This document shows positions 21,474-33,633 of a stretch of DNA of 64,000 nt, piece after piece. This stretch comes from Selaginella moellendorffii (taxonomy: Eukaryota > Streptophyta > Lycopodiopsida > Selaginellales > Selaginellaceae), in the NCBI RefSeq assembly GCF_000143415.4, contig NW_003314357.1, positions 7,018 through 71,017 on the forward strand. Reading direction: 5' to 3'. A program made the translations under genes and the position numbers. A model generated the notes under the pieces. The model saw nothing but the letters and a program-made list of their open reading frames with translations, was not told where the DNA came from and did no database searches. How positions within the stretch are numbered: position 1 is the first letter of the stretch; each line of letters starts with the position of its first letter.

Positions 21474-22066
21474 AATGAGTGGTGCTGGCGGATCTGGAGG
21501 AGCAGCACCGCCGCCGCCGCCAATTCCTCCTCTGCCAGGACGGCATTTTACACACATGCGGTATCCTTCTTTCTCGCCCATCGCGGGCAATGATGCGGAC
21601 GCACATTTCAATTCCTTTGAGACTGTTGGCATCGCCAACCAAGAAGCTGATGAAGCCGATCGCCTTCGGTTCTTCCCTGCTACACTCCAAGACGCTACTC
21701 TGGAGTGGTATCTCCAAGCCCAGCGTTCTGCACCAGCCAGTATTGCGACCTGGGACCTGCTTCGATCAGCCTTTCTCACTGCTTTCCGACCCGTGGGATT
21801 CGCACAGCGAGTTAGTGAGGAACTTAATTACATTCGATTGCTGCCAAACGAAAGCTTACAAAGTTTTATCATCTGGTTTCGGCGACTAGTAGCTAAAAAA
21901 GACCCTCCTCCCAGTGAGGACGATCAGGTTCGCTTCTTCACGAACGGCCTGCCTCCTGAATAGGCTTTCTTCACGAAGGGCAAGACCCCCACAACACTTG
22001 CTGAGGCTATTTCCTCGGATTCCAGTTGGGAGCAAGCCCGTGTGAGCATGGCTCGCTTCCAGTAGC
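21474..22066 (+). pseudogene. Element E gag (N-terminal capsid part)
   Basis: The ATG at 21474 starts a Gly/Ala/Pro-rich leader. Retrotransposon-gag features follow: ATLEWYLQAQ, TWDLLRSAFLTAF, NESLQSFIIWFRRL and VRFFTNGLPPE. An in-frame TAG at 21961 interrupts it; the same frame then continues to another stop near 22066. It is not functional as it stands. Confidence 0.75.
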
Positions 22067-22359
22067 CTTTCTACTCCGTTCCTTCAGTGCTTGGCGGCCC
22101 ACCAGTGATCCCGCCAACCTTTCCAAACATCAGCAGCATCACAGCCATATTCTTCGCTCACTGACCCAGCAAGCTTACCTTTTCCTGGAACTGTCGATTA
22201 CAGCCACCTCCAGCGGCATATACTTCCTGCCGTGGCTACTTCCTCTTCAGCTCTGCCACAGTCGCAAGGTGATGACTTGGAAACACTCACCAAGAAAATG
22301 TCCGAGCTTCAGCTTAACTGGATTCGGAGTCCAGACACCTCCTCAGCCTGTTACTGAAC

Positions 22360-22815
22360 GTGAGAATATCTGGTGTACTCGTTGCAAGGGATATGGACAT
22401 TATCCCAGCGAATACCCAAGTCCTGCACCAGCTCGAGTCAAGTGCCAGCACTGCAGACGAAATAATCACAGATCAGAGCACTGCATATATAAACCCGCTA
22501 CCTCAGCTCAGCCAGCTCCTCGCTTGCCTGCACGTCCCAGCTACCACGTCCAGCTTCTTCAAGATCCATTGCCACCTCTGGTTCTACAAGGTTACACACC
22601 CGATCTAGTACACGTTTATGCAGCAGCTCCAGCACGAATGAGTAATGTACCTGGAAGGGGTCGAGCTCGACGTCCAATCATCTGCTTTCGTTGCAGACAA
22701 CCCGGCCATATCGCTCCCGAGTGTCCGAATGCACGAGCACCAGTTGAGTATCAACCCGTCTGCGGCATCTGTAACACGCAAGGTCTTCATGCCCAAGACG
22801 ACTGCCCTCGCCATG
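22360..22815 (+). pseudogene. Element E nucleocapsid with several zinc knuckles
   Basis: One frame encodes CTRCKGYGHYPSEY, CQHCRRNNHRSEHC, CFRCRQPGHIAPEC and a fourth CGICNTQGLHAQDDC, so three or four CCHC-type knuckles. The second Cys of the first is replaced by Tyr. The array is longer than the one knuckle of gypsy C. Confidence 0.75.
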
Positions 22816-23264
22816 GCCCATGCGGCTCAAACTGCACACGCAATGGCACCCAGTTCCTCCCTACGGCTACTCATACGCCAAGCACGGCCCTGCAACACCA
22901 CAGCTCACCCATGCCGCTCCTGCCTTTGCTCCAAGTGCGTACCCTAATGTGGCAGTTGCTCCAAGACCCGCAATCCAGTTTGAAGCGCTTCCCTCTCCGC
23001 CCTCGCGAGATAATTCTGGAAATGCCACCTCATTCAGCCACGCTTCACCTAGCGATCAAGAGGATTCAGTTAGCGCCGACAAGAAAAAGAAATATCGCCG
23101 TGTTCTCAATCTGGACGACTTTTTGGGGGATCTGGAGCACCAAACGCCACAAATTTCTTTTAGCCAGCTCCTCCATGCTGCTCCAGAGCTCCACAAGGTG
23201 GTTTCCTCTGCTCTCCGTGGGCATTGAGAAATTGTCGTGAACTGCGTGTGGCCCCTCTTCGTCG

Positions 23265-23530
23265 ACATGTCTGCTCCCACGATTAACGTGGACATCCGTG
23301 GTCACATCTCTTCTGCTACCATCCATGGTGGCAGTGGCGTCAACCTGATGCCGCATGAAACTGCAGCTCACCTGGATCTTCCAGCTCCTGTTCCTGTTCA
23401 CTTTCACCTGCATGGCGGATCAATGCCGCGTTCAGCCGCTTGGCAGGATGAACGATGGCAATCTGACTTATCCACTCCTTCTTGGGAGACCCTGGCTTCT
23501 CCAAGCTCGCGCACGCCATGACTGGGCTAC
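23265..23530 (+). pseudogene. Element E first protease-like segment
   Basis: The frame from 23237 contains INVDIRGHISSATIHGGSGVNLMPHETAAHLDL, here described by its key part HGGSGVN. Family members normally have an acidic residue before GGSG, so the catalytic Asp seems replaced by His. A frameshift follows near 23430 (LTYPLLLGRPWLLQ in the next frame). Confidence 0.65.
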
Positions 23531-23808
23531 TGGCTTCTTGGAGTAGGTGATGGCAATTTTTCCCGCAAACTCCAGGTTCACTTTCAGCAGCACCCTGAAG
23601 CTAGTTTCAAGGTTGAATCAAACGACTCGGATTCCTCCAACGATTAAAATGATCCAGATGAGGATGCTCCTGCTCTTTCTACTGAACCTTCCCTTACATC
23701 CCAGACTACAGCTGAGGTTCAAGCTTGGCTTTTCTGCGGCTCAGTGACGGTGGAGCCGTCCCCACCTTTGCACCAGGTTCTCGTTGCTGATCACAATGCT
23801 CCAGATGA

Positions 23809-25440
23809 GTGTGGCAATGTGGAGATCTTCTCAAGATACTGCTGTTCCTCCCTCAGTGGAGGAATGGACCCTGGACGATACACTCGCGCTTGACGATGTG
23901 GTGCGCCTCGTGCAGAGCACCTTGTTTCCGGCTCCCGCCACCTTTTCTACGGGATCGTGACCAGCCTGGCCGATTTTTCTTCTTGATTTCACTAAGCAGC
24001 TCGCCCTACGGTTGCTTAGCAGATCTTACCTTACCTGCGAACTACATCGACCGTGCTGTTCTTTCCAGCCTTGGCCATCCGATCAGTGCTCTTCCTGATC
24101 AACCTGCTCCAGTCAATTTTGGCGGAGAAGAGTTAGAGTTTCTGGGATTTCTCATGGATATCCCATACACTTTTCTTGGAAAGCCTTCAGTGGCCTCCTT
24201 CTACGTGATTGCTCCTCTCGACTATGCTTCGGTCATGATCCTGTTCGGCCGGCCTTGGGCCGCCACTGCACTTGCCGGTTTTCTGGGTTTGACTTCCAGC
24301 TCTTCTGCCCCTCCTGAGCTGGATCTTTGCATGGCAACTGTGCATTTTGCTGAGGATCCTCCAGTGGCTGATCCTCCCATACCTCCAGCTTTTCTCCAAC
24401 ATCCTGCTGCGATCTGGAACTCACCTGCATCCCCGTTCGAGCCTCCTGTGACGACTTCCGTCAACATTGGTACCTCCAGCGAACCTCGTGAACTCCAAGT
24501 TGGCGCTGACTTATCTCCCTTGGACCTCCAGCAGTACCAGAAGCTTTTCCATGCATACAAGGATATCTTTGCATGGTCTTATGCGGATTTACATGGCATC
24601 AATCCTGAGCTTGGGCAACACCACATCGAACTCCAGCCGGACGCGCAGCCACAACGACAGAGAATGTACCGCATGAATCCAAACTACGCTCAAGCTGTTT
24701 GTGAGGACCTGGATAAGATGCTTGCTGCGGGTTTCATATACCCTGTCGATGCGACGGATTGGCTCTCTCCCATCGTCGTTGTTCCAAAAAAGAATGGGAA
24801 GCTGTGTGTATGTGTTGACTACCACAAGCTTAATGCTGTGACACGCAAGGACGGGTTTCCCCTTCCCTTCACGGATGTGGTGCTCGACAACATAGCTGGA
24901 CACACGACTTACTCGTTCCTTGATGGCTTTAGTGGCTATCACCAGGTTCTTATCCATCCTGATGATCAACATCTCACCCCGTTTATCACTCCGTGGGGAT
25001 GTTTTTGCTACAGGGTGACTCATGAATAGTCCCACAACTTTTCATCGAGTCATGCAAGCAGCCTTTCAACGGCTCCTTGGAGATTTTCTGGAAGTTTTTC
25101 TTGACGTTTATAGCGACGCTATATCTCATTGCGTAAAACTCAAAAAATGCTTTGAACGTTGCCATTTCTATGGCATTTCTCTCAATCCCTCTAAGTGTAC
25201 GTTTGGCGTTCCCGTGGCATTCTTCTTGGTCGAGTGGTCTCCCGGGAAGGATTAGCTGTGAATCCAGATAAGGTGGCTATCGTGAAGAACCTGGAACCAC
25301 CGCGCGTTAAAAAAGATCTTCAAGCTTTCTTGGGCCATGTCGGCTACCATGGCCACTTTATCTACGACTTCGCGACTAAAACTTTGCCTCTGACGAAACT
25401 CTTGAAGGCCGGTGTGCCTTATGAGTGGACACCAGCGTGA
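23809..25440 (+). pseudogene. Element E spacer and reverse transcriptase
   Basis: Residues from 24130 resemble a second aspartic-protease-like fold (SVMILFGRPW). RT runs from about 24640: LAAGFIYPVDATDWLSPIVVVPKKNGKL, CVDYHKLN and DGFSGYHQVLIHPDDQ. A TAG at 25027 breaks it, and RT continues in another frame (FHRVMQAAF, then LDVYSD in place of the catalytic LDDYS box) to a TGA at 25438. The changed catalytic box and stops indicate a dead RT. Confidence 0.8.
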
Positions 25441-25527
25441 CAGGACGCATTTGAGCTTCTACGGGGAGCTCTGATCACTGCTCCGATTTTAGCCGTTCCT
25501 GACTGGACACTTATTTTTCACATCCAC

Positions 25528-27354
25528 GTGGATGCTTCTGCCTTTGCTGTCGGCGCTGTTCTTTGCCAGCCGCGAGAGGGCATCGATCACCCTATTTTCT
25601 ACGCAAGCCGCCAACTCTCCTCTGCCGAGCGCAACTACTCCGCCACTGAACGGGAAGGCTTAGGCATGATCTTTGCTATTCAGAAGTATCGCCACTACCT
25701 GTTGGGCACACACTTCAAATTTTTCGTGGATCACCAAGCACTCAAGTACCTCGTCAACAAGCCTTGCCGCACAGGTCGCATATCTCGCTGGCTCATCATC
25801 CTCCAGGAATTTGACTTTGAGGTGATCCTGAAACCCCGCCGCGCTCATGCCATGGCCGATCACCTTTCACGATTGCCAGGCCCTATTTCAATCCAATCAA
25901 TTGTGTCCTGCATATCCAATTATATATATATATATATATATATATTTGATACACCGATTATTCCTCCCATAACCTTGAGGATGACCCAGCTGATGCAACT
26001 CTGTTTTCTTGCGACAGCATGGATCTCTTTGCAGTCGACGCTGTTCCCGAATGGTATCAAGGGATTGCAGATTATCTGGCTACCGGCGCGTTCTGACTTT
26101 ACTGTCACCGCACGCAAGCGACTTATTATCCAGGCTCGTCCATACTCTCTCCTGCATGGCCAGCTCTACATCCTCAGCCGTGACGACGTTCTACGCCGTT
26201 GTATCCTTCCTCACGAGGTGGCCACTGTTATCACTTCATGCCATGATTCACCTTATAGCGGCCACTTTTCAGCTGAGGCAACAATTCGTTTGGTTCTTCA
26301 AGCTGGCTATTGGTGGCCAACGCTTCACAAGGATGATGCTGCCTACGTTCGGACCTGCGATCCCTGCCAGCGTGCTGGTCGCCCAACTTGCCGTGATCTG
26401 ATGCCGCTTAATCCTCTACTTCGGGTGCTTCCTTTTGAGAAGTGGGGCATCAATTTTGTGGGACCGATCAAGCCAGCCAGCCATCCTTCCCGTTGCCGCT
26501 ACATTCTCGTGTGCACGGACTATGTCACGAAGTGGGCCGAGGCAGAAGCTCTCACGGAAGACACAGCTGCCAAGGTTGCGACTTTTCTTTACAAGAACAT
26601 CATCACGAGATTTGGCTGCCCTTTGGAGCTGGTGAGCGATAGAGGTACTCACTTTATCAATCAAGTGATTGCGACCTTGGTGGAGAAGTATGGCATCGCT
26701 CATCGTAAGTCCACTCCCTATCACCCTCGTGCTAACGGACAGGTGGAGCGCACCAATAAGATACTGTGCAACATTATCACGAAGCTTGCCAGTGCTTCTC
26801 GCACAGATTGGGATCAACGCTTGTTGGATGCTCTCTGGGCATACCGCGTTGCTTACAAGGTCACCACCAAAGCTTCACCGTTCCAGCTTGTTTATGGACA
26901 AGAAGCCATCCTACCACTCGAGCTTGAGATTCCATCTCTCCGTATGGCTGTCGAGCACAACTTGGGCTGGGACAACACTCTTCAAGCTCGACTGGACACA
27001 CTTCTTCAACTCGACGAGCGTCGACTTCTCGCCTTCCAAGCTCGCGAAGCTCTTCAGAAGCGCCACAAAGTCTGGTACGATCGTCATTTGTGTGCTAAGA
27101 ATTTTTCTGCTGGTGATCAGGTTCTGCTATATGATAGCAAGCACTGGAAAAATCCTGGGAAACTCCATATTCGCTGGCTTGGCCCATATCGCATTGTTGA
27201 CGTTTTTACCAATGGCTCAATCCAGCTTGAAGATCTTAGTGGGAACTTGTTACCAACTCGTGTTAATGGAGCTCGCCTGCGCAAGTACCATGAGCGAGAT
27301 GAAGCTGCCGTGGAGCTGTGTGCTCCGGGACAGAGCCCAATAGGTGGGGTGTGA
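25528..27354 (+). CDS. Element E RNase H and integrase (608-codon open frame)
   Basis: RNase H begins with DASAFAVGAVLCQ and includes FYASRQLSSAERNYSATE and FFVDHQALKYL. An in-frame (TA)n microsatellite at 25919-25945 adds a YIYIYIYI linker. The integrase zinc domain is HDSPYSGHFS with C..CQRAG. The DDE core shows D in VCTDYVTKWAE, D in VSDRGTHF and E in ANGQVERTNK. A C-terminal SH3-like part ends LRKYHERD. No chromodomain is recognised. The integrase looks intact, but the rest of the element is not. Confidence 0.85.
   Translation: MDASAFAVGAVLCQPREGIDHPIFYASRQLSSAERNYSATEREGLGMIFAIQKYRHYLLGTHFKFFVDHQALKYLVNKPCRTGRISRWLIILQEFDFEVILKPRRAHAMADHLSRLPGPISIQSIVSCISNYIYIYIYIFDTPIIPPITLRMTQLMQLCFLATAWISLQSTLFPNGIKGLQIIWLPARSDFTVTARKRLIIQARPYSLLHGQLYILSRDDVLRRCILPHEVATVITSCHDSPYSGHFSAEATIRLVLQAGYWWPTLHKDDAAYVRTCDPCQRAGRPTCRDLMPLNPLLRVLPFEKWGINFVGPIKPASHPSRCRYILVCTDYVTKWAEAEALTEDTAAKVATFLYKNIITRFGCPLELVSDRGTHFINQVIATLVEKYGIAHRKSTPYHPRANGQVERTNKILCNIITKLASASRTDWDQRLLDALWAYRVAYKVTTKASPFQLVYGQEAILPLELEIPSLRMAVEHNLGWDNTLQARLDTLLQLDERRLLAFQAREALQKRHKVWYDRHLCAKNFSAGDQVLLYDSKHWKNPGKLHIRWLGPYRIVDVFTNGSIQLEDLSGNLLPTRVNGARLRKYHERDEAAVELCAPGQSPIGGV
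25919..25945. repeat. (TA)n microsatellite inside element E pol
   Basis: About 13 TA units lie between RNase H and integrase and keep the reading frame open, so the length is compatible with translation. Confidence 0.9.
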
Positions 27355-27630
27355 TGTAGAACTGGGGGAATATTCCATTTGCCGCCATGTCAGTTTTGGG
27401 AAGTCCACTAAGGGGGAAAAAAAACAGTCGATCAATTGTATGTAAGGGAAGGGAAGAAGAGAATAAAGGATGCCTTGATGAAGAGGTCCTTGGCGAAGCG
27501 CCCTCGATCGTGTGAACGAGCGCCTTTGGATATGAAGGGAAGCAAGAGAACGTAGTCAAGCCACTATGAGCATACCTTGTCCTCACTGTGGGCAGCGGTT
27601 CTATTTTAGAGTAAACTTAGGGTGTCTTCA
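27355..27630 (+). repeat. Element E 3' LTR (276 bp)
   Basis: The LTR starts TGTAGAACTG and ends GTGTCTTCA, followed by target duplication TGCTG at 27631-27635. It is preceded by the G-rich tract AGGTGGGGTGTGA, a likely polypurine tract. Confidence 0.82.
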
Positions 27631-27635
27631 TGCTG

Positions 27636-28700
27636 TGTATTTTGCTTCTTCAAATGCCTCAAAGTCTGGGGCATCTTCGATATTTAGTTCTTTGTTATTT
27701 TTGGCTTGCTCTACTTGGCAACTTAAATTTATTTATCCTCTTTGTCATACTTCTCTAATATCGTTTCTAAAATTTATTGTTGTTGTTGTTCTAATTTCTC
27801 TTTTTCTTTTTCTTCCTTTTTCACTTTTCAACTCTTTTGTCAAAGATCTCTTTCTTGGATCTTGATTGGGTCTGATTTATGTTTGTACATTCAGTTTGCT
27901 AAGTCTTCACAACTTGAATGTCAAGGTATAAATTTGTGTTTTGCCTAAGTTGTCTTGAGTTAAATGTTGTTCTTCATAGATTGCAAAGTCAAGCTCTTAC
28001 ATCTTGTGTCTTTTCCAAGTTTTGATTCTTGCATAAATGTGAAGTCAAGCTCTTGTGTTTTGAGTCTTCTGCAAGTTTGGTTTTGTAGTATAAATGCAAA
28101 GTCAAGCTCTTGTGTCTTGAGTCTCCAATCGAGTTTTTCTTTCTCAATTCTTCCCGAGTTTTTTTTCAAGGTCACTTTCTTGAGTCTAGCTCAGGAAAGG
28201 TCTTGTATTTGAAAAATCTGGTGGTGTAAGTAAGCACAATTTTGTTTATTGAAAGGAGGTCAATTGTGTCATAAATTGATCGATATAGCTATTCACTAGT
28301 AATATTGGATACTACTCACCAACTTTGGGATTAAGCAGGTATGCAAACGATTGCAAATCTCTTTAGTAGTCCAATCTTGTCTAAATTCTTGAGTAATTAT
28401 TTTGGTCTCTTACAATGTGTTGGTCGTACTGGAATGCGAGCTCTTACTTTGAGAGTTTGTGTTTCCTAGTCGATGGTAATTGTATAGCACTCTCGTCAGG
28501 TGACTTTGGGTATCAAAAGTTATATGTTGGCCAGTCCTTACGGACACTCCTTCCTTACTGCCACGATGGCAAAAGGTTAGTATTGCTAGACCTTTTATCA
28601 ATCCCTCTTGTTCAAGTATTAGTAAACTAGGCTTAGCACTTATATTTAGCCAGATGGACATAAGGTAAGAACTCCTATGTGTTTCTAGCTGAGCATACTT
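27636..28700 (-). mobile_element. Element D proximal part (gag start and leader)
   Basis: After element E the minus strand continues the gag of D, then passes into an AT-rich leader. At 27965-28130 a unit of about 66 bp is repeated two to three times around the motif AAGTCAAGCTCTTGTGT. No LTR end of D could be placed with confidence; a TATCAGAAG run at 29012-29024 resembles a primer site but lacks a CA-ending LTR beside it. Confidence 0.55.
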
Positions 28701-29560
28701 GGCTTGGCTTTTAGTTCTTTTTTGCTCTGTCTTGCACTAGCTTGATAAGAACCCTTGCGTATTGAGATTAGTCCCTCAATATCGACAGATGATAACTTAC
28801 CATGTCTACCAAACACCCTCGCTATCATGCCCTTTGTGTTAATCTCATTTCGGTCCTAAATATTATTTATGGAAAGTGTTTAGATTTACTCATTTGGCAT
28901 ATCTACGGAATGTAGAGGTTAGCTTGAACACAATGGTGTTTGTTCCGTGTCCAAGTTCACAATTTAGAGACATTCCATATTTAGTAAGTTTCGAGCTTGT
29001 TCCAGAGACTAACTTCTGATACTAAAGGAAGCTTGGGGTGAAAGTGCAAAGCGAGTGTTCCTCAAGCGGAAGGGGGGGGAGGAATTCCAAATGTATAGTA
29101 GGGATAGTGGGTAGGTCGGGCATGGCCGACTAACCTGAAGCCTAATTTAGGTCTTGCTTGTGTGCTTGTCCTTGTTTTGTGTCTGGCTTGGGTCTAAGCC
29201 CAAGTTCCATTCCATGTTAGCTAATAGAGTACCTATGTCCTTGTGTTAAGCCACTGATATGCCGAAATAACGCCAGACTTCGTTTAGCTCCATTTTGCGT
29301 GTTAGTCCTGGCATTGGGATGCCGATTGCTCTAGGACTGTTCCAAGTCGCTCCAGACTCCTGTCCTTTCACTTCTTAGGTTGTATGCTCGAGAGTTGCTT
29401 CGTGGTCCGGTTCCGTCACTCTTTGGCTCCATGCTTGGGAGTTTGGCACTGTTCTTTTGTTCAGAGGCCTAGTTCTGCACCATTATCCTTTGGACACGTG
29501 GCATATGTCACATGATTCCTAAACCCTAAACCCTCCGAAAATCCAGTTTGTTCAAAATCA
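28701..29560 (+). repeat. LTR remnant related to gypsy C/LARD LTRs
   Basis: Around 29035-29120 the plus strand matches the minus-strand LTR of gypsy C for about 80 bp. The shared parts are GGTGAAAG..CAAAGCG, a G-run, then TTCCAAA.GTATAGTAGGGATAG. The rest of this 0.9-kb stretch has no coding signal. At 29519-29535 it ends near two CCTAAAC-type units. It may be a solo or broken LTR in plus orientation. Confidence 0.5.
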
Positions 29561-29581
29561 TCTTCCGATTTATTCTTTCCA

Positions 29582-29860
29582 GGAACCATCAAGCTCAAAT
29601 GGCTCGAAGACTACAATGGCATCTCAGTGCATTGATCTTGATCTTCAGTGATATGTTCTTTCATGTTTAGCTGGAAACCTTGTTCTTACTTATTCAGGAC
29701 TTGTCACCACCAAAAGATTCATACATTCAAGTGAGAGTTTTGGAGAACGTTAGAAATGTATACATAGATGATCAGTTTACGTCGCTGATGCCTAGTTTCT
29801 TTCCTTTTTGCATCTTTTTGAAGAATTTATTGAGTAGAATTTGCTTTCATTTGGATGTTT
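29582..29860 (+). pseudogene. PSF1-like (GINS complex) gene fragment, copy 1
   Basis: After a good acceptor (TTCAG at about 29683-29687) the plus strand encodes DLSPPKDSYIQVRVLENVRNVYIDDQ. This resembles the end of the A domain and start of the B domain of GINS subunit PSF1, whose family has a PPK.PYI.VRVL stretch. Only this exon and a 5' exon-like piece (29587 onward) are visible; the rest of PSF1 is absent. A similar inverted copy lies at 62080-62335. PSF1 acts in the CMG helicase, but this fragment cannot encode it. Confidence 0.5.
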
Positions 29861-29965
29861 CATGACATTGTTTTCCAGAAACAAGGAACCTGTAGTTTCC
29901 TGGAGAATTGGCCGTCAGGTGTGACATAAATAGAGAACAATCGATACAACAAAAAGACAAAGTAT

Positions 29966-31941
<1,976 letters not shown>

Positions 31942-32056
31942 CTAGTGCCAGGCCGCCCGCAAAGCTGGGGCCAGCGAGTGGAATCGTGACTACATGCCTT
32001 GCCAGGATCCAAAGAGGTACCCCAACCCTAAACAAATGGGTGTGCGTGTAATCGAT

Positions 32057-33571
32057 CTAACTGATTATCTCCTCGATGATTCCTTTGCCGTCGTCAGTGT
32101 CGAAGTAGAAGAAGCTTCGCAAAGGATCTCCTTTGCCAGACAGAGCCTTGACTACTTCCTGTAGCGATTTAGTTTAGCGCTTTGCAAACAAGGAAGAGAA
32201 GAGGAGCGGCTTGCCTGGCCGAGGATGCCTCCCAGAATCGCAGACACCGGTGGAAACTCCGTGCCGTCCGCGCCAGCCAGCCCCGCGAGAAGGCTTTCCG
32301 GGATCAACGAGTCGGCCACGCCCTGTTAAAACCATCGCGGAGGTTAGTTTTTGCTTCCGCAATACACGAAACCACCACCACCTGTTTGCTGCACATTTGC
32401 GTTCGCAGCGCGAGCAGCTCCGGAAGATTTTCGGGGCCGGCTTGCCGTCCCGTCGCCTGAACAAATTCTTCGAGGACTGGCCAGCAAAGTTATAGTTGCG
32501 AACCCAGCCCCCAACATGAATGAACGCCCCTTACCTCGCATTGCAAAGAAGAGCTTACTTATCCTCTTTGGAAGGCAGTTCCACGGAACGCTTGATACGT
32601 CCTACATGCTTACATTGTATACCAGTTTTATGATCCAGGAAACAAGGTCTCACCTCAAAGCTTGGGAACTTCTTTGTAAGCTCGCAACTCTCGGCAGCAT
32701 CCGCCGCAGCCTGTAAGCCAAGTAAAAGAAAAGGTCAAAGCACATTTGTGACAAAAAATAAAAAGAAAAAAAAGTGGAGAATGAAAACCTTGGAAGTGTA
32801 AGTATGGGTCTGCAAATCGACAAAGATTTCCCCCCGTGAACCAATGCAGTCGACAGTGTAGAAGGAAACTTTGTGAGCCGATCTGCGACACAGCTCATTA
32901 ATTCTCCTCTGTCAACAGAAACACATAGAGTAATCAGAGGAATGACAAGAAAGGCATCCAAGAAAGTAGAGCAAAAGGAGGGGAATCAAACAGAAAAGTA
33001 AACACACACACCTTGTCTTTGATAGCGGCACGGTTGAGGATGACAACGTCGTAGTTATCCACATCCATCACTGAAGTGCCTAAGAGAGAAAACAAAAACA
33101 CTTGAGAGGAAGAACTGTTGAGCAGCAGTACCTTGAGCACTCGTGACGTCGACCATTGGGTTGAAATCTCGAAGAGCGGCAGCACAGACCTCGGCAACGG
33201 ACTTGTTCTCGTCAGTGGAAGCGTTGTGGTCATGGCACACCAGAAATGTGGAAGAACAAGGATCAAACACGGCCGGCCTGTCGTCCAGCACAACGAGGCT
33301 TCCAATTCCCGCTAGGACCAGATTCTTGCATGCCTGAACCAGCACACACAGTTTCACAGAGAAAAGAGAGAGATTTTGGTACCTCCGCTGTGACACCAGT
33401 CAATCCAGCCACAAGCACTCGAGATTTGCTCAGCCTGGAGCAAGGCAATGCCGCCGATCAGTGCGAATGACGAAAATCTTCCCACCTTCTCTGCGCCTGG
33501 ACGCCCCATACACGAATCTGGCGATCGTACACGGCCGTCTCCTGCTCCGTCAATGCAGCCTCCTCCTCCAT
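32057..33571 (-). CDS. SAE1: SUMO-activating enzyme subunit 1 (SAE1/AOS1)
   Basis: Model: complement of 32057-32158, 32215-32322, 32382-32476, 32535-32601, 32654-32710, 32789-32908, 33012-33079, 33132-33333, 33383-33434, 33486-33571; ten exons, 318 aa, close to the usual 320. It starts with ..YDRQIRVWGVQAQ, the E1 N-terminal signature. The ThiF/Rossmann core follows with VLVAGL.G and LVVLDDR, then KSVAEVC and FNPMV. The C-terminus has EFPPVSAILGGILGQEVVKALSGKGDPL. It pairs with SAE2 to adenylate SUMO in the nucleus; SAE1 lacks the catalytic Cys domain, as here. The last intron uses a GC donor (GCAAGC). The start codon is 62 bp from the stop of the upstream ABM gene. Confidence 0.94.
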
Positions 33572-33574
33572 AGC

Positions 33575-33605
33575 TTTTCAAGAACCCTAGAAAAGCCCTA
33601 AAACC
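33575..33605 (-). promoter_or_regulatory. Telo-box-like motifs upstream of SAE1
   Basis: AGAACCCTAGAAAAGCCCTAAAACC lies 5-35 bp upstream of the SAE1 start codon and contains two CCCTA cores. Plant telo-boxes (AAACCCTA) near starts of growth and translation genes are known regulatory sites. The motif also appears near other genes of this island. Confidence 0.4.
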
Positions 33606-33633
33606 ACATCTTTAAAACCGTGGCGCCAAGTTT

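Larger units (their letters stand above)
21269..27630 (+). mobile_element. Ty3/gypsy element E, nearly full length but mutated
   Basis: This 6.4-kb plus-sense element has short LTRs, gag, zinc knuckles, protease, RT, RNase H and integrase in the standard gypsy order, and a 5-bp target duplication. The left LTR is incomplete and no primer site is visible after it. Gag to RT is broken by stops and shifts, while RNase H-integrase (25528-27354) is one open frame of 608 codons. The RT (DGFSGYHQV) resembles element D more than C. Confidence 0.88.

Noticed and set aside
29012-29024. Possible primer-binding site TAGTATCAGAAG for element D
   Set aside because: No CA-ending LTR lies beside it, and the adjacent LTR-like sequence has the opposite sense.
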